Shown piece by piece: positions 57,754 to 64,000 of a stretch of 64,000 nucleotides of DNA (positions within the stretch are counted from its first letter, which is position 1; the number at the start of each line of letters is the position of its first letter). The DNA lies in assembly GCF_001544575.2 (NCBI RefSeq), contig NZ_FCNY02000003.1, positions 310,001 through 374,000 of the forward strand, given 5' to 3'. Under the pieces are notes generated by a model. It was not told where the DNA came from. It ran no database searches and saw only the letters and a program-made list of their open reading frames with translations. This stretch comes from Caballeronia cordobensis (GTDB lineage: Bacteria > Pseudomonadota > Gammaproteobacteria > Burkholderiales > Burkholderiaceae). Position numbers and translations under genes: made by a program.

Positions 57754-58479
57754 ATGCGACGCGTTCGTATCGGCATATTGACGCCATCGTCGAACACTGC
57801 GCTCGAACCGGTCACGTCGGCGATGCTGAGCGCATTGCCGAACGTGAGCGCGCACTTCGCGCGTTTTACGGTGACGGAGATCGGCCTCACGCAACACGCG
57901 CTCGGCCAGTTCGATGCGCACCGCATTATCGACGCCGCGCGGCAACTCGCCGATGCCCGCGTTGACGTCATCGGCTGGAGCGGGACATCGGCGGGATGGC
58001 TCGGCTTCGAGCGCGACCAAGCGCTATGCGCTCAATTGACAGAGGCGCTCGGCATTCCCGCGACGACTTCCGTGCTTGCGCTGAACGAACTGCTCGCGAA
58101 AACGGGCGTGCGGCGTCTGGGGCTCGTCTCGCCGTATACCGACGACGTGCAGGAGCGCATCATGTGCAACTACGAGCGGCTGGGGATCGAATGCGTCGCG
58201 GAGCGTCATCTGGGCTTGACCGAGAATTTCCGCTTCGCCGAAGTGCCCGATAAGGTGCTCGCCGAGATGATGCACGAAACCGCGTTCGCCCGTCCCGACG
58301 CGGTGACGACGTTCTGCACGAACCTGCATGCGGCGCATCTCGCGCGCCCGTTCGAAGCCGCGACGGACATTCCCGCCTACGACACGGTCACGACTGTCGT
58401 ATGGAAGGCGCTGAGCATGCTCGACGTGGATATGTCCGCGCTTGGGGGCTGGGGAAGGATCTTTTCGATGAGGAAGTGA
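57754..58479 (+). CDS. Asp/Glu-racemase-superfamily enzyme, arylmalonate-decarboxylase/maleate-isomerase-like
   Basis: 241 residues. TPSSNTALEP at 10-19 is the shared carboxylate-binding signature. The first catalytic-cysteine position carries glycine instead (SGTS at 76-79), while the second cysteine is present (TFCTN, Cys188). Racemases and maleate isomerases use two cysteines; arylmalonate decarboxylase uses only the C-terminal one with Gly at the first position, which is the arrangement here. Last gene of the UbiD operon, three bases after the aminohydrolase. Confidence 0.88.
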   Translation: MRRVRIGILTPSSNTALEPVTSAMLSALPNVSAHFARFTVTEIGLTQHALGQFDAHRIIDAARQLADARVDVIGWSGTSAGWLGFERDQALCAQLTEALGIPATTSVLALNELLAKTGVRRLGLVSPYTDDVQERIMCNYERLGIECVAERHLGLTENFRFAEVPDKVLAEMMHETAFARPDAVTTFCTNLHAAHLARPFEAATDIPAYDTVTTVVWKALSMLDVDMSALGGWGRIFSMRK

Positions 58480-58498
58480 CCGTGGCAGGACAACAAAA

Positions 58499-59518
58499 TC
58501 AACTGACAGCACCTGGCGTCCCCGTGCTTTGCTCCTCATGCTGCCGGCAATAACGACATTGCTGCGTCTCTAACCGCGCCTGTTCGGTGAATGAGCCTTG
58601 ACTACGATCTACGTGGTGGCACTCATGATGCAGCCACTCGCCGAATCGCTGATAGCTTTCCATATTGCTACGCCGGTTAGGCGCGCAAAGGTAGTAGCCG
58701 AGCGGGCTCTCGAAGCGCTGCTCGAAGGGCTCAATCAGTTGTCCACTCGTCAACGCGTCGCTCACCAGGCAACTGGGAACCAGCGCAACCCCTAACCCAG
58801 ACACCGCAGCCTGGATAATCAAGCTGAAAAGATTGAAGCTGGGGCCGATGCGCGCGCTTTTGTGCTCGCCGGCGTAAGCGATGAACCAGTCTTCCCAAGC
58901 CGACGGAATCTCGTTGTGCTGCAACAGCGTGCGGTCTTTCAGATCATAAAAGTTCTTGATGTTATGGCGGCGCACATAGCCAGGCGAGCAAACGACGCTC
59001 GTTTCTTTGCCGATCAGGTAAGTAGCCTCTGCAATTGCCCAGTCGCCATAGCCGTATTGGATCGACGCGTCGTGATCGGGTCCGGCATCCATGCTGTCGA
59101 TCGTGTAATAGCGCACGAAGTTGATTGATATATCGGGGTTGAGCGACCTGAACGATTCCAGTCTGCAAAGCAGCCAGTTCGCCGCGAAGGTCGGCGCCAC
59201 GGAAAGATTCAACAAATGAGTGTGCCTGGCGGTGGACATCACCTGCGTCGTCGCGCTCTCCAGCGTCTGAAGGGCGGACCTCACCTGCTTGAGGTAAACC
59301 TCTCCGATATGCGTAAGCGCCAGACCGTTTCGGGACCGGATGAATACCGGATGGCCAAGGTAGTTCTCAAGCTCGGCAATATGCCTGCTGATGGCGCTTT
59401 GCGTCACGAACAATTCTTTCGCCGCCTTCGAGAACGACATGTGCCGCGCGGAAACGATGAACGCGTTCAGTTCCGAAATAGTTGGACAGCGTCTGCGCAT
59501 ACGTATGAGTAAGCTCAT
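58499..59518 (-). CDS. LysR-family regulator divergent from prolidase-like operon
   Basis: 339 residues, with the GcvA-type HTH CPTISELNAFIVSARHMSFSKAAKELFVTQSAISRHIAELE. No clear ribosome site at 59518, and the ATG at 59500 is an alternative. The C-terminus has an unusual Cys/His-containing tail (CRYCRQHEE) beyond the normal effector domain. Divergent from the amidohydrolase/MFS/GAF operon across 117 bases and probably controls it. Confidence 0.9.
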   Translation of the reverse strand: MSLLIRMRRRCPTISELNAFIVSARHMSFSKAAKELFVTQSAISRHIAELENYLGHPVFIRSRNGLALTHIGEVYLKQVRSALQTLESATTQVMSTARHTHLLNLSVAPTFAANWLLCRLESFRSLNPDISINFVRYYTIDSMDAGPDHDASIQYGYGDWAIAEATYLIGKETSVVCSPGYVRRHNIKNFYDLKDRTLLQHNEIPSAWEDWFIAYAGEHKSARIGPSFNLFSLIIQAAVSGLGVALVPSCLVSDALTSGQLIEPFEQRFESPLGYYLCAPNRRSNMESYQRFGEWLHHECHHVDRSQGSFTEQARLETQQCRYCRQHEEQSTGTPGAVS

Positions 59519-59635
59519 GGGGGTAGAAATATTTGGCAGGAGCTACATCGAAAAATTGACGGACTGCGGTTTTCGTCGTGGTTACAGTCAGCTGCATGGA
59601 GACAACTACGGCCGCGCCCCGCGGCAAGCTCGATT

Positions 59636-60871
59636 ATGCGACCAACCATCATCCGCAATGCAGCAATTCTCGACACTCGAAATCTCAAGCTGCAGTTTAC
59701 TCATAGCATACTGATCTCGGACGGCACGATCCAGAAAATTGGTGGCGGTGACCTCTCTTGCGAAGGCGCGCTCGAAATAGACGCCAAAGGCATGACGCTG
59801 ATGCCCGGTCTGATCGATTGTCACGTGCATGTGATGGCCTCTTCGTTCAACTTGGGCACGGTTGCGCGTCTGCCCAACGCGCTGGCGCTGCTCCGCGCGC
59901 TGCCGATCATGAAGGGCATGCTCGACCGCGGCTTTACCTCGGTACGCGACGCCGGCGGTGCCGACTGGGCGCTGGCCGAGGCGGTGAGGACCCGTCAGAT
60001 AGTGGGTCCGCGGATGTTCTGTGCTGGCAAGGCCCTGTCCCAGACGGGCGGGCACGGCGACTTTCGTGCGCGCAATGACATATTGGAAGACCCCTGCGCT
60101 TGCGCCTACAAGATCGGCAACATTGGCCGCATCGTGGATGGCGTCGATGCCTGCCGCCTTGCCGTGCGTGAGGAGATCCTGAAAGGCGCTGCGCAGATCA
60201 AGGTCATGGCTTCCGGCGGCGTGGCTTCGCCGAATGATCCCATCGACAACATGGGTTTTTCCGAGGCGGAGTTGCGTGCCATCGTGGAGGAAGCCAGTAA
60301 CGCCAACACATACGTCATGGCTCACGCCTATACGCCGAGGGCGATAACGCGCGCCATCCAATGCGGCGCGCGCACGATCGAGCACGGCAACCTGGTGGAT
60401 GAGGCCACGGCGCGACTGATGAAGGAGAAAGGCGCCTACATGGTGCCGACGCTCATCACCTACGAGGGTCTGGCCAACGACGGCCCGAAGTACGGCCTTC
60501 CACCAGAATCGGTGCGCAAGATCGCCAAGGTACGGACCAACGGCCTCGAGGCGCTAAAGGTGCTGGATAACGCAGGCGTAAAGATGGGTTATGGCTCGGA
60601 CCTATTGGGCGAAACGCACTACCTGCAGTCCGATGAATTGCTGTTGCGAGCCAAAGTCCTGGGCAGTCCCAAGACGATTCAGCAGGCGACACTGATCGGT
60701 GCCGAGATCCTCAATCACGAGGGCCTGCTCGGCGAGATCGTCGAACAAGGCTATGCCGATCTGCTGCTGATCGACGGCAACCCGCTCGACGACATCGCGC
60801 TGCTGACCCGGCATGACACGGCCATCAAGCTGATCATGCAGGACGGCGTCATCCACAAGAATTGCCTCTGA
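59636..60871 (+). CDS. Prolidase/imidazolonepropionase-like amidohydrolase
   Basis: 411 residues. HxH in IDCHVHVM near residue 64, the metal-bridging lysine in QIKVMASGG, His in MAHAYTP and IEHGN, and Asp in YGSDLLG make a complete binuclear site. It belongs to the Sgx9260-type Zn-dependent Xaa-Pro dipeptidase group (PF01979) within amidohydrolases. Substrates include N-acylated or Xaa-Pro dipeptides. First gene of a plus-strand operon with an MFS importer. Confidence 0.9.
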   Translation: MRPTIIRNAAILDTRNLKLQFTHSILISDGTIQKIGGGDLSCEGALEIDAKGMTLMPGLIDCHVHVMASSFNLGTVARLPNALALLRALPIMKGMLDRGFTSVRDAGGADWALAEAVRTRQIVGPRMFCAGKALSQTGGHGDFRARNDILEDPCACAYKIGNIGRIVDGVDACRLAVREEILKGAAQIKVMASGGVASPNDPIDNMGFSEAELRAIVEEASNANTYVMAHAYTPRAITRAIQCGARTIEHGNLVDEATARLMKEKGAYMVPTLITYEGLANDGPKYGLPPESVRKIAKVRTNGLEALKVLDNAGVKMGYGSDLLGETHYLQSDELLLRAKVLGSPKTIQQATLIGAEILNHEGLLGEIVEQGYADLLLIDGNPLDDIALLTRHDTAIKLIMQDGVIHKNCL

Positions 60872-60905
60872 TTGGCAACTTCTCCGCCCTCCTTCGGAGC
60901 AGCTC

Positions 60906-62267
60906 ATGCATACCGTATCGGAACGTCTGGAGCGGCTGCCGTTCAGCCGCTTTCATTTCAAACTTCTATTCATTGGCGGCCTGGGGCTCGCCTTTGAGGC
61001 GCTGGACGCGGGAATCATCGCCTTTATCTTGCCCTCCTTGCGCGCACAATGGCACTTGACCGGCGGCCAGGCGGGATGGATCGCGAGCAGTACCTATGTT
61101 GGTTTTCTGGTCGGCGCGCTCCTGTCAGGTCTGATGGGCGACCGGTTCGGCCGCAAGGTCGTCATGATGTGGGCGCTGGTGCTCTTTTGTGTTGCCACGT
61201 TCGCCAACGCCTTCGCGACCAATTTCCACGAGTTCTACATGCTGCGCATGATTGCGGGTGTGGGAATGGGTGCCGAGGGGGCCATTGTCGCACCGTATCT
61301 GGCCGAATTTGTCAGCAGCCGTTATCGCGGCCGCTTCACAGGAGCACTGGCGGGATTCTTCTCGTTCGGGTTCGTCCTGTCCGCGTTACTGGGCTATCTA
61401 ATCGTGCCGACGAGCGACGATGGCTGGCGTTATTTGATGGCCATCGCGGCCTTGCCCGTGGTGTTCCTGTTGTGGATGCGGCGCGCATTGATGGAATCGC
61501 CGCGCTGGCTGGAAGAGATGGGCCGCTTCGACGAAGCGGCGCGTATCTGCGATGCGATCGAGGTGCAGGTCGAAAAGGCGACTGGCCAGCCGTTGCCGGA
61601 GCCGGAGAGAGCGCCCAATCGTGCGACGCCAGCGAGCCCCGACGAACGCGGAAGTTTTTTTGGCCGACTGGCTCTGCTGTTCAAGCCGCATTACCTCACC
61701 ACGACCATCGTAGTCTGGGTCTTCTGGATTGCCGTTATTTTCTGCTATTACGCCTTTCTGGTCTGGATTCCGAGCCTGCTGGTGACCAAGGGCTTCGCCA
61801 TTACCAAGAGCTTTTCGTTCACCATCCTGATCTATCTGGCGCAGATTCCAGGCTATTACTCAGCCGCCTATCTTAACGACAAGATTGGCCGAAAGTACAC
61901 CATCCTGGTCTACATGCTGGCGTCGTGTCTGGCCGCACTCGGACTGGCTTTTGCAAGTGGCGATGCGCACATCGTCCTCTACAGCATGCTGCTGTCCTTC
62001 GGCATGAACGGCGTAGTCGCCGGCCAGTACACCTATACCGCCGAGATCTATCCCACCTCCATCCGCGCCACGGGTATGGGTACCGCGTCGGCGTTGGCTC
62101 GCATCGGCTCGATCGCATCGCCGACGATCGTCGGGGCTGCCTACCCGGTGCTCGGCTTCGGCGGGGTGTTCGTGCTCATTACCACGGTGCTCTTTATCGG
62201 AGGGCTCGGCATTCTCTTCTTTGGCAAGAACACTCAAGGCATTACCCTGGAGGGCATCAACGAATGA
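60906..62267 (+). CDS. MFS transporter, sugar/organic-acid family (SP/AAHS-like)
   Basis: 453 residues, twelve predicted helices. GDRFGRK between helices 2 and 3, EGAIVAPYLAEFVSSRYRGR after helix 4 and the PESPRWL-like MESPRWLEEMGR after helix 6 are signatures of the sugar/AAHS transporters. GGAG is seven bases upstream. Starts 34 bases after the amidohydrolase and probably imports its substrate. Stop overlaps the GAF gene start. Confidence 0.92.
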   Translation: MHTVSERLERLPFSRFHFKLLFIGGLGLAFEALDAGIIAFILPSLRAQWHLTGGQAGWIASSTYVGFLVGALLSGLMGDRFGRKVVMMWALVLFCVATFANAFATNFHEFYMLRMIAGVGMGAEGAIVAPYLAEFVSSRYRGRFTGALAGFFSFGFVLSALLGYLIVPTSDDGWRYLMAIAALPVVFLLWMRRALMESPRWLEEMGRFDEAARICDAIEVQVEKATGQPLPEPERAPNRATPASPDERGSFFGRLALLFKPHYLTTTIVVWVFWIAVIFCYYAFLVWIPSLLVTKGFAITKSFSFTILIYLAQIPGYYSAAYLNDKIGRKYTILVYMLASCLAALGLAFASGDAHIVLYSMLLSFGMNGVVAGQYTYTAEIYPTSIRATGMGTASALARIGSIASPTIVGAAYPVLGFGGVFVLITTVLFIGGLGILFFGKNTQGITLEGINE

Positions 62268-62809
62268 CACTAGAGCAAAAATTGGATCGCCTCGCGCAAG
62301 CCGCGCATGCGTTGGGGCGCGCCAAGGACGCCGAGGCGCGGTGGTCAGAGATCTCACGTGTAGCGGAGTCCGTCCTCGGCTACAGCCTGTTGACGGGACT
62401 TGTCTACCTGAAGGAGCAGCGGCTGATGCGCCGTATCTTCTCAAGTGACGAAACCGTGAGTCCGCTGGGCGGCTTCAAGGCAACGGGCAAGGGACCCTGG
62501 TCGACGCGGGTACTTGAGCAAGGGCTGCCCTACGTTGGAAGCGACGAGGCCGATATTCGGTCGGTGTTTTCCGAATCTGAAATGCTCATCGACCGCGGCC
62601 TGCATTCCGTACTCAATCTCCCCGTTTGTTGCGAGGGCAACGTGATCGGCTCGCTCAATCTATTGGATAGGCGACATGCGTACGATCATCTCGACGAGCG
62701 GGTGATGAATCTTTTCGCAGGTATTTGCGCGCCTACGTTTATGTTGGCGCACGAGGCGGAACGAGGGGCAGCGGCGGAACTGGATGCTTCCAAGCTGGAC
62801 AGCGTTTAA
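62264..62809 (+). CDS. GAF-domain protein
   Basis: 181 residues comprising a single GAF domain (residues ~20-160), with PVCCEGNVIGSLNLL as the core strand segment. No output domain such as a kinase, cyclase or HTH is visible. ATGA overlap with the MFS gene suggests stoichiometric production with the transporter. It could bind the imported compound or act as a small catalytic GAF enzyme; its function is not recognised. Confidence 0.8.
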   Translation: MTLEQKLDRLAQAAHALGRAKDAEARWSEISRVAESVLGYSLLTGLVYLKEQRLMRRIFSSDETVSPLGGFKATGKGPWSTRVLEQGLPYVGSDEADIRSVFSESEMLIDRGLHSVLNLPVCCEGNVIGSLNLLDRRHAYDHLDERVMNLFAGICAPTFMLAHEAERGAAAELDASKLDSV

Positions 62810-62863
62810 CGCCGATTCTTCTTTTGTTTCTATTTTTGCAATATCACGGCATTACAAAATTTC

Positions 62864-62886
62864 GTAGTACAAATCAGTTGTTCTAC
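62864..62886. promoter_or_regulatory. Imperfect inverted repeat upstream of porin gene
   Basis: GTAGTACAA / TTGTTCTAC (one mismatch) with a 5-base spacer, in the AT-rich 120-base region before the porin gene, 43 bases from its start. Likely an operator or a leader hairpin. Shares GTAGTAC with the palindrome at 6449-6458. Confidence 0.35.
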
Positions 62887-62929
62887 AAGGTTTAGAGGAA
62901 GAATTCACATCACAGGTTGGGGAGATTCA

Positions 62930-64000
62930 ATGAAAAAGATATGTCTTGCAGCAGTATCGATCTCGGCTGCAATGAGTAGCCATGCGCAGAGCGCGGTTAC
63001 GTTATACGGAACAGCGGATGACGGTATTACCTACACCAACAATCAAGGCGGACACAGCAATGTCCAGGCTTCAAACGGCGCACTTGGAAGCAGCAAATGG
63101 GGCTTCCAGATCAAGGAGGATCTCGGCGGCGGCTACAGCGCGCTCGCGCGTCTGGAGAACGGGTTCGACATCAACAGCGGGAAGCTGAACAACGGGGGCC
63201 GCCTGTTCGGGCGACAGGCCTACGTGGGCATAGGATCTCAGTTCGGCACCGTGACACTGGGCCGTCAGTACGACCTCGTTCTGGACTCACTGATCGGTCT
63301 TTCTGCGTCAAGCCGGTTCGGCGGGATCCTCGCGTCACACGCGGCAGATGTCGACAATGTCTGGGGCAACTATTCGTTGAGCAATTCAATCAAATATGTC
63401 TCACCGATCTACGGTGGCCTGAAGGTTTCGGCGCTGTTCAGCTTTGGAGGCGTCCCCGGCGATTTCTCGAATGGGAAAAAAGAGTCGGCCAGCATCAGCT
63501 ATGCGGGCGACGCGTTAAGCGCGGGAGCCGTCTTCTCGCGCATCAACAATCCTGCCACGTCCATCTACGATGCAACGGCCGCTCCCGTCGCGGGAGGCGC
63601 CTTCGCTAACCCGATTTCCAATCCGACGTTCAGCGGCTACACGTCCGCACAAACCTTGCAGGTCGCGGGAGCCGGTATCAACTATCGGGTGGGACAAGCG
63701 CTCATCGGCTTTACATATACGAACACTCGCTTTGAAAACGTGGTTCGCACTTCGTCGACGCCATTTTCCGGAACCGCGACGTTCAACAATTTCGAGGTTC
63801 TCGCGACCTACAACCTGACTCCGGCTTTTATGCTCGGGACCTCATACGACTACACGAAGGCCGAGACCGCAAAGTACCTGCAGCTCAATGCGGGAACCTG
63901 GTACAGCCTGTCCAAGCGAACGCTGCTCTATGCGACGACTTCGTGGGAGCGCGCGACGGGCATCGACTCGACTGGCAATGCCGCGGTCGCCGCGCTGGCA
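62930..64000 (+). CDS. Gram-negative porin, 3' end outside window
   Basis: 357 codons are present and open to the last base, so the gene is partial. GGGGAG precedes the start. A signal peptide ends near SHAQSA, and the mature start VTLYGTADDGITYTNNQGG, SKWGFQIKEDLGGGYSALARLENGF and GRQAYVGIGSQFGTVTLGRQYD are the standard beginning of Burkholderia trimeric porins (PF13609). It is 120 bases after the GAF gene with its own promoter-like region, and may help import the substrate of the neighbouring operon. Confidence 0.95.
   Translation, partial: MKKICLAAVSISAAMSSHAQSAVTLYGTADDGITYTNNQGGHSNVQASNGALGSSKWGFQIKEDLGGGYSALARLENGFDINSGKLNNGGRLFGRQAYVGIGSQFGTVTLGRQYDLVLDSLIGLSASSRFGGILASHAADVDNVWGNYSLSNSIKYVSPIYGGLKVSALFSFGGVPGDFSNGKKESASISYAGDALSAGAVFSRINNPATSIYDATAAPVAGGAFANPISNPTFSGYTSAQTLQVAGAGINYRVGQALIGFTYTNTRFENVVRTSSTPFSGTATFNNFEVLATYNLTPAFMLGTSYDYTKAETAKYLQLNAGTWYSLSKRTLLYATTSWERATGIDSTGNAAVAALA

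Noticed and set aside
43971-58479. Nicotinate degradation (nic) pathway
   Set aside because: A molybdenum hydroxylase, flavin monooxygenase and maleate-isomerase-like gene are present. But there is no dihydroxypyridine dioxygenase, formylmaleamate deformylase or maleamate amidase, and the monooxygenase does not look like NicC.

Overview
The window is a gene-dense, GC-rich stretch of chromosome or secondary replicon. It most resembles a Burkholderiaceae genome of the Paraburkholderia/Caballeronia type. That is inferred from codon and base composition, the Burkholderia-style trimeric porin at the right edge, five LysR regulators, and the density of catabolic operons with MFS or ABC importers. 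I saw no tRNA, rRNA, CRISPR array, transposase or integrase. Almost everything is accessory catabolism.

Layout. (1) 1-4 kb: a Tat/lipoprotein beta-lactamase-fold hydrolase, then a TRIC-type membrane protein translationally coupled to an M20 amidohydrolase. (2) 4.1-16.8 kb, all on the minus strand: a degradation cluster read as TetR, P450, [3Fe-4S] ferredoxin, ferredoxin reductase, a phosphotriesterase-fold protein that has lost all six metal ligands, an intact phosphotriesterase-fold protein, FAD monooxygenase, alpha/beta hydrolase, metallo-beta-lactamase-fold hydrolase, CocE/NonD hydrolase, outer-membrane channel-like protein and MFS transporter. A perfect 12-3-12 inverted repeat sits in front of the P450 gene. 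(3) 16.8-17.4 kb: a hexapeptide-repeat acetyltransferase. (4) 17.7-34.7 kb: two divergent operons with two complete peptide-type ABC importers, three luciferase-like flavin monooxygenases, a TauD-type dioxygenase and a DszC/SfnB-type flavoprotein, which reads as organosulfur (or related heteroatom) scavenging. One monooxygenase has a 3' frameshift. (5) 34.8-36.4 kb: a 1-Cys peroxiredoxin and an exported methyltransferase-fold lipoprotein. (6) 36.5-40.5 kb: LysR divergent from SDR, TIM-barrel isomerase and an MHS-family transporter with no canonical start codon in the right place. (7) 40.7-42.9 kb: DHA2 efflux pump and a carboxymuconolactone-decarboxylase-like protein. (8) 42.9-48.9 kb: LysR and FAD monooxygenase, then a two-subunit molybdenum hydroxylase divergent from a second LysR. 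(9) 48.9-58.5 kb: LysR divergent from a ten-gene-scale operon: two tandem amidohydrolase-2 proteins (the first lacks the HxH motif), UbiD-like decarboxylase, UbiX-like prenyltransferase, His-rich CobW GTPase, NCS2 permease, aminohydrolase and an arylmalonate-decarboxylase-like protein. (10) 58.5-64 kb: LysR divergent from prolidase-like amidohydrolase, MFS, GAF protein and a porin cut by the window end.

The most unusual feature is that two unrelated catabolic operons each carry a translationally coupled pair of amidohydrolase-superfamily proteins. In each pair the first gene has lost metal ligands and the second keeps them. This suggests pseudoenzyme/enzyme heteromers. All substrates named here are inference; no pathway can be fixed from sequence alone.
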